Positions 8,825-16,878 of a DNA stretch of 53,502 bases are shown in pieces (within the stretch, counting starts at the first letter, position 1; every line of letters begins with the position of its first letter). The stretch lies in contig JAGGQZ010000001.1 in NCBI GenBank assembly GCA_018613055.1, positions 264,235 to 317,736 on the forward strand, read 5' to 3'. The position numbers were made by a program, and so were the translations under genes. The notes beneath the pieces were generated by a model. The model ran no database searches. It saw nothing but the letters and a program-made list of their open reading frames with translations, and was not told where the DNA came from. The DNA comes from Chryseobacterium sp. ISL-80. GTDB taxonomy: Bacteria > Bacillota > Bacilli > Bacillales > Cytobacillaceae.

Positions 8825-9026
8825 TGAAGGTCACCTCAACATTCATTTTTACTACACTACCATTTTACGATTAAATTCTTTTAAAAAAGGTGTGTTCGTC
8901 AGAAATTCAAATAGATGTAAAGGAATGGTCACAAACCCTCTAGCACGAAAAACGAAAAAAGTAGAACAGAGGTGATCTAGCACAGTGAGTTGTAAGAATT
9001 CCAGTGAAAATCCTCCAGTCATGTTA

Positions 9027-9068
9027 GGTGAAATCCTTCACATATAAAAAGCCTATTCTCCATAGAAT
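9027..9068 (+). promoter_or_regulatory. FNR-type box and -10 box of the molybdoenzyme operon
   Basis: GGTGA-N6-TCACA (9027-9042) matches 9 of 10 fixed bases of the FNR consensus TGTGA-N6-TCACA. The hexamer TAGAAT at 9063-9068 places a start site near 9076. The box centre (9034.5) is then about 41 bases upstream, the class II FNR activation distance. This predicts anaerobic induction. The remaining 308-bp divergent gap (8825-9132) shows no other clear element, and I found no convincing promoter for the leftward gene. Confidence 0.6.
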
Positions 9069-9132
9069 GTTCATTGTTTCACAAACTTGGTTGCCATATA
9101 GTGAAGATGTAATCGAAAGGTGGTGTAACCAG

Positions 9133-9750
9133 ATGATGGAGTCAATCGAAAAGAGAGCCGAAACTGCAATGGTTTTTACGATTATTGCAGACTTATATAA
9201 GCCGCCTGCTTTGGAGACATGGAAAGAGATCGAGCAAAACCATTTACTGAAAAAGCTTGAGTTAATGGCCAGGGATTTATATGGTTTTGAATTTCCATTA
9301 GAGGGGATCTTGCCTGATAATTTTGAGCATTTTTGCGAAATACATAGAAAGGCGATCGGGTCTGCAGAAGAGAAAGCCGTTCTCCCGATAGAGTCGCTAT
9401 ATAAACCATGGACACAGGATGAAACTTGTACTCTTCCATTTGCTCGGGAAAAAGGCTACCTGCAAGGTGATCCCGCCATGCACATTAGGTTCATTTTAAA
9501 TGAACTGCAAATGGAAATTCCGATTCAGTACAAGGGCATTCCCGATCATTTGTCTATTCTGCTTGAGCTGGCAGCATATTTCATCGAGCATGCTCCTGAA
9601 AAATTCAGTAGTGAGTTCATTGAGGATCACCTGGACTGGCTGGGCGAATTTGAAATACAACTAATAGAAAAATCGAGCCCTCCTTTCTATGGAGCAATTA
9701 CTGGTTTTTTAATAAAAGTAATTGATGCGCAGCAAAAAATGAGTTTTTAA
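9133..9750 (+). CDS. TorD/DmsD-family molybdoenzyme chaperone
   Basis: TorD-like proteins are cytoplasmic helical chaperones. They bind the twin-arginine signal of a molybdoenzyme and hold it until the cofactor is inserted. The 205-residue product has the right length and the family's mid-region pattern (ESLYKPW, then GYLQGDPAMHIRFIL, where relatives have a conserved D-x-x-x-x-E/R helix). The start at 9133 is chosen over an in-frame ATG at 9028. AAAGGTGG precedes it at the right distance, and the upstream ATG overlaps the FNR-like box and lies before the inferred transcription start. It leads the operon of its likely client. Confidence 0.8.
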   Translation: MMESIEKRAETAMVFTIIADLYKPPALETWKEIEQNHLLKKLELMARDLYGFEFPLEGILPDNFEHFCEIHRKAIGSAEEKAVLPIESLYKPWTQDETCTLPFAREKGYLQGDPAMHIRFILNELQMEIPIQYKGIPDHLSILLELAAYFIEHAPEKFSSEFIEDHLDWLGEFEIQLIEKSSPPFYGAITGFLIKVIDAQQKMSF

Positions 9751-9775
9751 AAAGGTAAGCAACATAAAGGTGGTG

Positions 9776-9904
9776 ATGCTTTCGGTGGAAGCAATGAGAC
9801 GATTGCAAGGAGGAAAGGCTGGTTTAAATCTGTTAAAGATTTACGAAGCTGCCTGCCTGGCTGAAGGCGGAAATGGGTCAAGAGAAAAAGGAGGGCAAGT
9901 ATAA
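9776..9904 (+). CDS. Small ORF (42 aa) between the chaperone and the molybdoenzyme
   Basis: A 42-codon frame starts at 9776 (or GTG 9773) behind AAAGGTGG, and its TAA overlaps the ATG of the catalytic subunit (TAATG). That arrangement is typical of translational coupling. The product begins MLSVEAMRRLQGGKAGLNLL and has no membrane segment. I do not recognise it. It could be a true microprotein of the operon, or a leader that feeds ribosomes into the next gene. The shared RBS quality and exact overlap favour translation. No homologue is claimed. Confidence 0.45.
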   Translation: MLSVEAMRRLQGGKAGLNLLKIYEAACLAEGGNGSREKGGQV

Positions 9905-12099
9905 TGCTAAAAACAAAACTATCAAGGCGCCGATTCATTAAAGCTTCTGCCGCGACAGCTGCCCTGGCATCGGCGGGGACTGTGGGTTTTAATGAATGGT
10001 CCAAAGAATATGTAAAAGCTAGTGCTAACGCGGAAATTAAAGAAATTCCCAGTACATGCAATGCATGCTCAAGCAAATGCGGAATGGTTGGCCACGTTAA
10101 AAATGGGCGTTTATGGAAGCTTACTGGGCATCCAGATCATCCGTATTCCAAAGGCAAACTTTGTGCCAGAGGACATGGATATGCGACAGTTGTTTATTCA
10201 AAAGACAGGCTGACCCAGCCATTGAAACGGATTGGAAAAAATAAATTCAAGCCTATTACCTGGGAGCAGGCCTATAAAGAAATTGCTGAAAAATTGACTA
10301 AGATCATCAACGAACATGGTCCGCAGGCAGTGGCGCTTACAGAAGACCCAAGAGCTTCTGGAAAATTCTATTCTCCACGCTTCATTAATGCGCTTGGCTC
10401 GGCCAATTATTATACACATCATGTCGTTTGTTCAAATTCAAGAGATGCCGGTTTTCTTCATACAGTCGGAGTAACTGCAACGAGTGCTGACATAAGCAAT
10501 GCAAAATACATCATGTTCATTGGCAGGAGCTACGGCGATGGAATTCGTCCGAGTTCGGTCCAGTCTTTGGCAGCTGCCAGGGACAATGGTGCAAAGATTG
10601 TCATCGTGGATCCGCGATTGAATAACACAGGCAATCTCGCCACTGAATGGCTGGCCATTCGTCCAGGTACAGACCTTGCGCTAGTGCTGGCAATGTCACA
10701 TGTTTTAATAAAGGAAAACCTTCATGATTTGGAATTCATTAAAAAGTATACAGTTGGTTTTGAAGCATACGCCAATGAATTGGTAAAATACACTCCACAA
10801 TGGGCAGAGGGGATTACAGGTATTCCTGCGGACGATATCTCCCGAATTGCAATCGATATGGGGAAAGCAAAACCCAAGGCTCTTATTGAACAATCTTGGA
10901 GAGGCGCATTTGGCTGCAACTATGAAAATAGCACAGAAACGGGCCGTGCCGTCGCCATGTTCAATGCTCTGCTGGGTAATTTTCAGCAAAAAGGCGGAAG
11001 TATCTTTGGAGCTAAACCCCATATGGGTAAATTGGATGAAGCGAAATATCCAAACCCGAAAGAACCAGTGTTGCCAAAGGCAGGCAAAAAGGAATTCCCT
11101 CTTGCCTACCAGGGTAGCGGCGTGGCAACAATCGTCGCGAAGGAGGCACTTGAAGGAAAAATGAAGGCGGCTATTTACTATCATTCTAATGCTGCCCTTG
11201 GCTATGGAAACCCTAAAGTGATGAAAGAAGCATTCTCAAAAATGGATCTGGTAGTAGCAATCGATGTCCAAATGTCTGAAACGGCTCAATTGTCCCACTA
11301 TGTTCTTCCGGAAGTCACCTATATCGAACGTGACGAGGTCATTGAAGAGTTATCCGGGAAAGTACCGGGAATCGCTTTAAGACAGCAAATGGTTGATAAA
11401 GTCCATCCAGAGACAAAGCCAATCCATGAGATTTACACAGAGTTAGCGAAAGCGTGCGGTGTTGGCCAATATTTCAATTTCACTCTGGATGAATTGAACG
11501 AAGCTATGCTCGCACCGACTGGTATCACGTATAAGCAGCTGAGAGAAAAAGGAACCATCATGTTCCCTGCCGAGGAACTTACGATGGGCGAAATGCCGAA
11601 ATTAAAAACGCCATCTGGAAAAATTGAATTCTACAGTGAAACGTATAAAGCAGCCGGATTTAAGCCTATTGTCGAATGGATCGAGCCAAAAGTTAGTCCT
11701 GCAGATGATTCTTTCCGGTTGATCACAGGCAAACAGGCGATCCACAGCCACACCCAAACTGCGAATATACCAATTTTGATGCAGATAACAAAGGATTATG
11801 ATTTAGAAAGAATCTGGATCAACCCTGTTCGTGCCAAAGCGTTGGGAATAAAGGATGGGGATCTGGTAGAAGTGAAATCCAGTGAAGCTACCAGCAAAAT
11901 CCGCGTTAAAGTAACGGAAAGGATCCATCCCGAGGCAATTTTTGTTCCAAGCCACTATGGGATCACATCCAAGGATTTAAAAACCGGATACGGTGTGGGC
12001 TTTGGCTATATGGAGCATGTACCGTTCGATTTTGAAAAATGGAGCGGAGCAGGAAATATTCACGAAGTAATCGTGAAGGTAAGGAAGGTGAATGGCTGA
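9904..12099 (+). CDS. Molybdopterin oxidoreductase, polysulfide/thiosulfate reductase-like catalytic subunit
   Basis: The 731-residue protein has a twin-arginine signal (SRRRFIKASAATAALASAG), so it is exported folded across the membrane. Next comes a [4Fe-4S] site (C52, C55, C59, C87), then bis-MGD domains and a C-terminal dinucleotide-binding domain (from about 605). C176 in HHVVCSNSRDAG is placed as the molybdenum ligand; a cysteine here is the pattern of PsrA/PhsA and related reductases. With the next two genes it makes a PsrABC-type complex passing electrons from menaquinol to an inorganic sulfur compound. Tetrathionate, arsenate or selenium oxyanions cannot be excluded. RBS AAAAGGAGGG is strong. 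Confidence 0.9.
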   Translation: MLKTKLSRRRFIKASAATAALASAGTVGFNEWSKEYVKASANAEIKEIPSTCNACSSKCGMVGHVKNGRLWKLTGHPDHPYSKGKLCARGHGYATVVYSKDRLTQPLKRIGKNKFKPITWEQAYKEIAEKLTKIINEHGPQAVALTEDPRASGKFYSPRFINALGSANYYTHHVVCSNSRDAGFLHTVGVTATSADISNAKYIMFIGRSYGDGIRPSSVQSLAAARDNGAKIVIVDPRLNNTGNLATEWLAIRPGTDLALVLAMSHVLIKENLHDLEFIKKYTVGFEAYANELVKYTPQWAEGITGIPADDISRIAIDMGKAKPKALIEQSWRGAFGCNYENSTETGRAVAMFNALLGNFQQKGGSIFGAKPHMGKLDEAKYPNPKEPVLPKAGKKEFPLAYQGSGVATIVAKEALEGKMKAAIYYHSNAALGYGNPKVMKEAFSKMDLVVAIDVQMSETAQLSHYVLPEVTYIERDEVIEELSGKVPGIALRQQMVDKVHPETKPIHEIYTELAKACGVGQYFNFTLDELNEAMLAPTGITYKQLREKGTIMFPAEELTMGEMPKLKTPSGKIEFYSETYKAAGFKPIVEWIEPKVSPADDSFRLITGKQAIHSHTQTANIPILMQITKDYDLERIWINPVRAKALGIKDGDLVEVKSSEATSKIRVKVTERIHPEAIFVPSHYGITSKDLKTGYGVGFGYMEHVPFDFEKWSGAGNIHEVIVKVRKVNG

Positions 12100-12635
12100 T
12101 GGCACGCTATGGAATGTTGATCGACACAAGAAAATGCGTCGGCTGTTATGCATGCCGGGTAAGCTGCCAGATGCAGAATGAGCTTCCGGTAGAAGAGTCT
12201 TTTATTAAATTTTATGAAAAAGAAACGGGTGTTTTCCCGAACGTCAAGAATGAAATCATCCCCGTGCAATGTCAGCATTGCGAGGATGCACCATGTGTAA
12301 GTGTCTGCCCGACAAAGGCTACCTACATGACTGATGAAGGCATTGTACTCATAGACTCTGAAAAATGTATAGGCTGCAAGTATTGTATGGTTGCATGCCA
12401 TTACGGAGCAAGAACACAGAATCACGAGACAGGAGTAGTGGAAAAATGCCGTTTCTGTTCCGAACTCGTGGCGGAAGGAAAACAGCCGGCTTGCGTTACG
12501 ACATGCATCAGCAATGCCCGGATTTTCGGTGACCTTGATGACCCGAACAGTGAAGTATCAAAGGCGATTGTAAAATTGAATGCCCAGCCTTTGAGGCCGG
12601 ATTTAGGGAAGGCAAAAATATACTACGTGAGGTGA
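12099..12635 (+). CDS. Four-cluster ferredoxin subunit (PsrB/DmsB-like)
   Basis: The 178-residue iron-sulfur subunit transfers electrons between the membrane anchor and the molybdenum subunit. Four cysteine groups are visible: CVGCYACRVSCQ, CQHCEDAPCVSVCP, CIGCKYCMVACHYG and CRFCSEL/CVTTC, fitting four [4Fe-4S] clusters. The ATG at 12099 overlaps the previous stop (TGATG), and MARYGMLIDTRKCVGC is the usual family start, so a longer upstream frame is dropped. AAGGAAGGTG serves as RBS. It probably travels with the catalytic subunit through the TAT system, having no signal of its own. Confidence 0.93.
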   Translation: MARYGMLIDTRKCVGCYACRVSCQMQNELPVEESFIKFYEKETGVFPNVKNEIIPVQCQHCEDAPCVSVCPTKATYMTDEGIVLIDSEKCIGCKYCMVACHYGARTQNHETGVVEKCRFCSELVAEGKQPACVTTCISNARIFGDLDDPNSEVSKAIVKLNAQPLRPDLGKAKIYYVR

Positions 12636-12641
12636 TTATAA

Positions 12642-13538
12642 ATGGTTTGGGGAACAATTATCGCAGCTTATTTATTCCTGGCCGGGCTGAGTGCCGGAGC
12701 GTTCTTAACCTCTTCCTATGCAGCAAGGAAATATCCTGATGCTGTTGCCGTCCGTTTTGCTGGCAGGCTGATCAGTCCAATCCTGATGGGAATAGGTCTA
12801 TTGCTTCTCATCGTCGATGCTGAGGCAGGATTGAAAGATCCGTTGCGCTTCATCTATTTGTTCACGAATTTCAAGTCAGTCATGACGATCGGGACTTATT
12901 TCATCAGCTTCTTCATGATGGCTGCAGCCTATATGGCCGTGATGGAATTGTTGAAAAAAGATACTAACAAAATAATCGAATATATCGGCATGATTTTTGC
13001 TGTAGCAACAGCGATTTACACCGGCTTCCTGATTGGTGTCATTGGTGCGGTACCACTTTGGAACACAGCCATTTTGCCAATCCTGTTTGTTGTATCTGCT
13101 TTCTCAACAGGGATTGCCGGCACAATGTTAACGGCATCGCTCATGGATAAAAAAGTCATCCATCATGTGATGTCCATCAAAAAAATCCACTTATCGCTGC
13201 TGATTGCGGAAGTATTCCTGATTTTCACGATGTTCTTAATCACATCTTCAACCAATGAATCGGCTGCCCAATCGGTATCCATGCTGTTGACAGGCGCATA
13301 CAGCGCAATCTTCTGGATTGGATTGATTGTGATAGGGCTGATTGTGCCAATCATCATCGAAGGGCTGGAGTTGTTTAACTTCAGAAAGCTGAATAGCAGC
13401 CGCGCAGGACTTGAGGTTGCAGTAGGGGGTACAAATGGAATTGCCACAACCCTAATAACCGAAAGCGCCGTCCTTGCCGGAGGTTTCATCCTTCGTTATC
13501 TGTTGCTCGCAGCAGCAGTCCCGGTAATCTTTTTATAA
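12642..13538 (+). CDS. NrfD/PsrC-family quinol-oxidising membrane anchor
   Basis: This 298-residue integral membrane protein has about eight hydrophobic helices and the NrfD/PsrC pattern (start MVWGTIIAAYLFLAGLSAG). It would anchor the complex and oxidise menaquinol. It starts 6 bases after the ferredoxin subunit stop, with AGGTGA as RBS. It is the last gene of the operon; a perfect 12-bp stem terminator follows. No haem-ligand pattern is seen, as expected for haem-free NrfD proteins. Confidence 0.9.
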   Translation: MVWGTIIAAYLFLAGLSAGAFLTSSYAARKYPDAVAVRFAGRLISPILMGIGLLLLIVDAEAGLKDPLRFIYLFTNFKSVMTIGTYFISFFMMAAAYMAVMELLKKDTNKIIEYIGMIFAVATAIYTGFLIGVIGAVPLWNTAILPILFVVSAFSTGIAGTMLTASLMDKKVIHHVMSIKKIHLSLLIAEVFLIFTMFLITSSTNESAAQSVSMLLTGAYSAIFWIGLIVIGLIVPIIIEGLELFNFRKLNSSRAGLEVAVGGTNGIATTLITESAVLAGGFILRYLLLAAAVPVIFL

Positions 13539-13553
13539 GAAGAATACGAATCA

Positions 13554-13590
13554 GCGTGAAGTCTTGGTAGAAGACTTCACGCATTTTTTA
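13554..13590 (+). terminator. Strong terminator after the molybdoenzyme operon
   Basis: GCGTGAAGTCTT pairs perfectly with AAGACTTCACGC over a GGTAG loop, then T6. Confidence 0.95.
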
Positions 13591-13591
13591 T

Positions 13592-13812
13592 TTGGCTTTG
13601 TTACCTTGGTATCAGCAGGGGGGAATGAATGAAGTAGGTATAAGTTCGGACAAAACTTAAGCAACAGCAGGCGGAAATGTTCGAAGTGGGATCGTGTTCG
13701 TACAAAACTTTGGCATCAATAGCGGGAAATGTCTGAAGTAGTGTCATGTTCAGACAAAGCTCTAGCGTCGCTACCCGGAAATATCTGACGTATAGTCGTG
13801 CTCCCAAAAATG
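13592..13812. repeat. Decayed 52-bp tandem repeat array (4-5 copies)
   Basis: Copies begin at 13644 (GTTCGGACAAAACTT), 13696 (GTTCGTACAAAACTT) and 13748 (GTTCAGACAAAGC), exactly 52 bp apart. A half-recognisable copy lies before at 13592 and a remnant after at 13800. Each left arm TTCGGACA-type is matched by a right arm TGTTCGAA, TGTCTGAA or TATCTGAC followed by GTAG/GTGG. Both the phase and the core match the array at the right end of the window. No coding function. Confidence 0.75.
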
Positions 13813-13882
13813 CCGGCTGCAGAAGAAGGATCCCAAAAAAAAAACCAATAATTAAGCTGAACCCGCATCCCGGTTCAGTTTG

Positions 13883-13912
13883 TTGACATTAACAGGTATT
13901 TCCAGCGATAAT
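13883..13912 (+). promoter_or_regulatory. Sigma-A promoter of the NUDIX gene
   Basis: TTGACA (13883-13888), 18-bp spacer, GATAAT (13907-13912), about 40 bp before the start codon. A CTGAACC/GGTTCAG stem sits just upstream at 13857-13878. Confidence 0.6.
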
Positions 13913-13950
13913 ATCTTAAAATGCACCTCAAAAACTAAGAGGATACGAAT

Positions 13951-14415
13951 ATGATAATCTTTGGTAAAAAGGAAGCAGACATCAGGTACAAATGGAGACC
14001 AGGTGTTTATGGATTGATTTTAAACGATAGGAATCAAATCGCCTTGATCCGGACAGATGATGGGAAGTATTTCCTTCCGGGTGGCGGCCTGGAAGATGGA
14101 GAAACACATGAGGAATGTCTCGTTAGGGAAGGTATTGAAGAAACCGCCAACATTCTTACAGTCGGTGAATGGATTGGCAAAGCGAAGCAATATTTTTATT
14201 CGAAAAATGATCAACAATATTATTTGTCTGAAGGAGATTTCTATTTAGCTCAAATTGCCGGACAAGCTGATGGGCCTGCTGAACCAGACCATCACCTGGA
14301 ATGGGCCGAATTGGACACAGCCATTGAAATACTGTTTCACGAGCACCAGCGCTGGGCTGTTCGAAAAGTCCTGTCGCTGGGTAGAGTCACAACCAGCTGT
14401 CAGTTTGATAAATAA
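13951..14415 (+). CDS. NUDIX hydrolase
   Basis: The 154-residue protein contains the Nudix box GGGLEDGETHEECLVREGIE followed by ETA, close to the GX5EX7REUXEEXGU consensus with threonine in place of the final glycine. Such enzymes hydrolyse nucleoside diphosphate derivatives with magnesium at the box glutamates; the substrate is unknown here. The start is ATG 13951 with AGAGGATACG upstream. It is read from a clear TTGACA promoter. Cytoplasmic, no other domain. Confidence 0.88.
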   Translation: MIIFGKKEADIRYKWRPGVYGLILNDRNQIALIRTDDGKYFLPGGGLEDGETHEECLVREGIEETANILTVGEWIGKAKQYFYSKNDQQYYLSEGDFYLAQIAGQADGPAEPDHHLEWAELDTAIEILFHEHQRWAVRKVLSLGRVTTSCQFDK

Positions 14416-14596
14416 GGTGATAGAAGATAAATCTATGCTATTTGGGTTAATCAAATGCCCCAAATTACCTCTTTTCTTTCACACCTGCTTAATGGTAATG
14501 TTAGCTTAATCACCTTTACCTTACATAAAAATAGTTTGATGGATGCATTTAGTGGGAAAATATTTCGTAGAACAGCAAAGAATAATGAGGGTGATT

Positions 14597-14740
14597 ATGG
14601 ATATCAACTATGAATTTCAGATCTTCCACCAAGAATTAAAAAAGCTGAAGAGAGATTTTCAGCGTTGTGAAGATGTGACAATAAAGAAATCAATTGCCAA
14701 TGACATTGAACTTTTGGAAAATGCGCTTAAAGCGATCTGA
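14597..14740 (+). CDS. Small hypothetical protein, probably coiled coil
   Basis: The 47-residue product starts MDINYEFQIFHQELKKLKRD and is rich in charged heptad-like residues, suggesting a short coiled coil. The start is chosen at 14597 because GAGGGTGATT lies directly before it; in-frame codons further up (14543, 14585) lack such a site. The next gene begins 23 bp later behind its own RBS, so the two are probably cotranscribed. I do not recognise it. In 14416-14596 I see no other gene. Confidence 0.5.
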   Translation: MDINYEFQIFHQELKKLKRDFQRCEDVTIKKSIANDIELLENALKAI

Positions 14741-14763
14741 AAAAATGAAGCAGGAGATTTACT

Positions 14764-15090
14764 ATGAGTAGACAAATAACTGATCCAGAATTCCTTTCTT
14801 TCTGTGAAACTGCCACACCGATCGAAGTAGTTGAGAAAATTACTGACCATACCATCCGCGGGCTTGAGAAGATTGCGCTTCGTTCGATTTCGACGCGGAA
14901 CAAGCTTCCGGCTAATGTTGCGAACCTTTTGGTGGCCTATTTTTACAGCCACTATGGGAATCAGGTATATAATCGGAATGATCTGGCACGGCTTTATGAC
15001 TACTGGGCCTCAAGGGACGTCAGGACAATGGCGAAGGGTACAGAAATGGTCCAGGAGGATATCGAGGAAGTCCTTAAATCATTGAAATAG
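14764..15090 (+). CDS. Hypothetical protein with weak resemblance to the DnaD/DnaB_2 C-terminal domain
   Basis: The 108-residue protein has the segment NLLVAYFYSHYGNQVYNRND then LYDYWASRDVRTMAKGTEM. This recalls the YxxxxW-type helices of the DnaD/DnaB C-terminal domain of Firmicute replication initiation proteins, where the motif lies near the DNA contact. It lacks the N-terminal winged helix of DnaD, so it would be a free-standing domain. RBS GCAGGAG is well placed. A strong terminator follows. The resemblance is by eye only; a replication role is not claimed. Confidence 0.6.
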   Translation: MSRQITDPEFLSFCETATPIEVVEKITDHTIRGLEKIALRSISTRNKLPANVANLLVAYFYSHYGNQVYNRNDLARLYDYWASRDVRTMAKGTEMVQEDIEEVLKSLK

Positions 15091-15103
15091 TCCATTTTTT
15101 ATG

Positions 15104-15133
15104 AACAGGCTGAAATCAGCCTGTTTTTTTTTA
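15104..15133 (+). terminator. Terminator
   Basis: AACAGGCTG-AAAT-CAGCCTGTT stem (15104-15125), followed by an unbroken T-run. Confidence 0.93.
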
Positions 15134-15192
15134 GAGGAGAATTTGCATTTATCCCGAAATCCTATAAAAAAGATGGAAAGCAGGGTGGTATT

Positions 15193-15690
15193 TTGCTCCA
15201 AGAATCTCTGATAAAAATAGCTAATGTGAATGAGGGTCAAAAGGTGGTCCAGTTATTAAAGCGAATTGCACAGTGGATGAAGGACAATGGGATCAATCAG
15301 TGGAGATACCTTCTTAGTGGCGGGGATGATGAAGAAATCCTGCATGCCATAAAAAAGAAGGAAACTTATATCGTTTTGCATGAGGATGAAGTGATTGCAA
15401 CCTTTACTATTTCGGAAGGCCAGAGTGAATGGGATCAACATATCTTTGGTGATGATGTCGCTAGGGATTCACTTTATTTGCATAGATTGGCCATTTCACC
15501 GGAATGGATTGGAAAAGGTGTTGGAAGCGAACTATTGTCCTGGATTTATCAAAACATATCCACAGACAAATCCTTCCTCAAATTAGATTGCGTTGCGGAT
15601 AACAGGAAATTGAACCAGTTCTATATAGACAACGGCTTTGAATATATGGGCGAAACTGATCATCATAGTAAATACCAAAAAAAATTATAG
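15193..15690 (+). CDS. GNAT family N-acetyltransferase
   Basis: The 165-residue protein has the GNAT fold signature: a beta-4 strand ending LYLHRLAISPEWIGKGVGSE, with the acetyl-CoA pyrophosphate loop read as WIGKGVGSELL. It ends with the usual LDCVADNRKLNQFYIDNGF strand-helix. It would transfer an acetyl group from acetyl-CoA to an unknown amine. The start is TTG 15193 behind AGGGTGG; no good ATG exists. It stands alone. The AAATGGGTC/GACTC region after it is only a weak terminator candidate. Confidence 0.85.
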   Translation: MLQESLIKIANVNEGQKVVQLLKRIAQWMKDNGINQWRYLLSGGDDEEILHAIKKKETYIVLHEDEVIATFTISEGQSEWDQHIFGDDVARDSLYLHRLAISPEWIGKGVGSELLSWIYQNISTDKSFLKLDCVADNRKLNQFYIDNGFEYMGETDHHSKYQKKL

Positions 15691-15834
15691 CACTGAATCA
15701 GAGGACTCTAAATGGGTCTTTTTTTAGTGCATTCGTGCGAAGATGTCACTCAATGTTAATAAACAAAACACTTTACCCACAAAAACTGAGGTTACAATGG
15801 AGTTGTAAAGAGACCGCAGTTGTGAGGGATTGCT

Positions 15835-16878
15835 ATGTTGATGCAAACAGAATACTTGGCAGACATTGTGAATTATCTGCCTGAGGGTATGATTGTCATG
15901 GATACAGTTCGGACGATTCATTACCTCAATGAAAAGGCGCTCGAGATGACAGGATGGAAACTCGGAGAGAAGGTGCCTTACTGTACCTATTGCCAGGAAC
16001 GTGAAGTGAATGAGCATGAGAACCGCTGTATTCTTACAGCGGATGAGCCAATTCCATCTTTTAACTCCCATTTGGCTGTATATGAAGGCCTTGAAGAGTT
16101 TGAAATGTCCTTGAAAAAACTGAACATTGCTGAAGAAACCTATTTTGTCTTGCGGATCCGCCAGCCTGTGCAAAATGAAAACAGCGAACGCGCCAGGTTC
16201 CATGAGCTGCTTGTCCGGGAGACGCTGCTTGCCCAGGAGGCAGAACGTAAGAGGATTGCCAGGGAATTGCATGACCATATAGGCCAAAGTGTTTATAGTA
16301 TATTCCTTGGCCTGGAGGTCATAAAACAGGGAATCAGCGATGAGAAATATCAGCATCATCTTTTCAATATGATGAATGTCATGGAAAAAACGCTCGAAAA
16401 TATCAAACAGCTGACCAAAAGCCTCCGGCCAGAAATTGTCTACGATATCGGTCTCGAAAAATCACTTCGCCAGGCAGTAAAGGACTGGCGGAAATTATAT
16501 CAGATTGAGATTTTCCTTGAATTGGAACTGGATAAAGAACAGGAGCCTGACCCGGAAAAAGAGCTCCATCTATTCAGAGTCATACAGGAAAGTGTCGCAA
16601 ATGCGGTTCGCCACGGTCAAGCAACCTATGTTTCCATTCATTTAAAAACCTATTACCAATATGTCTTCTTCAATTTATTCGATAACGGAAGCGGATTTTT
16701 AACAGAAGGCTGTAAAAAGAAAGGGCTTGGCTTAAAGCATATGTATGAGCGCTGCAAAATGCTGGATGGAGATATTAAATGGCTTAGCAAAGAGGGTGGA
16801 CCTACAAGAGTGGAAGGGTTTGTATCCTTGATCAAAGCGGAGGGAGAGAGGGAAAGTGAATTTAATGATCATCGATGA
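15835..16878 (+). CDS. Cytoplasmic PAS sensor histidine kinase (NarL-system type) with a CxxC-x11-C cluster
   Basis: The 347-residue kinase has no membrane segment. Residues 1-115 form a PAS-like domain with C50, C53 and C65. This spacing resembles the oxygen-sensitive [4Fe-4S] PAS of NreB, except that the position of NreB's fourth ligand (C-x2-C) is T68. Next comes a HisKA_3 dimerisation helix with phosphoacceptor ARELHDHIGQS (about residue 145) and a HATPase domain (NAVRHG, DNGSGF, GLGLKHM). It overlaps the response-regulator gene by 23 bp, so the two are coupled. RBS GTGAGGG. Signal: oxygen or redox is inferred only from the cysteines; the downstream exporter suggests a stress or drug cue instead. 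Confidence 0.88.
   Translation: MLMQTEYLADIVNYLPEGMIVMDTVRTIHYLNEKALEMTGWKLGEKVPYCTYCQEREVNEHENRCILTADEPIPSFNSHLAVYEGLEEFEMSLKKLNIAEETYFVLRIRQPVQNENSERARFHELLVRETLLAQEAERKRIARELHDHIGQSVYSIFLGLEVIKQGISDEKYQHHLFNMMNVMEKTLENIKQLTKSLRPEIVYDIGLEKSLRQAVKDWRKLYQIEIFLELELDKEQEPDPEKELHLFRVIQESVANAVRHGQATYVSIHLKTYYQYVFFNLFDNGSGFLTEGCKKKGLGLKHMYERCKMLDGDIKWLSKEGGPTRVEGFVSLIKAEGERESEFNDHR

Noticed and set aside
9028-9132. Longer N-terminus for the TorD-like chaperone
   Set aside because: The upstream ATG lies in the FNR-like box before the inferred transcription start and lacks an RBS, while 9133 has one.
13857-13878. CTGAACC/GGTTCAG hairpin as a leftward terminator
   Set aside because: The T-run on the minus strand is 16 bases away and no leftward gene lies upstream of it.
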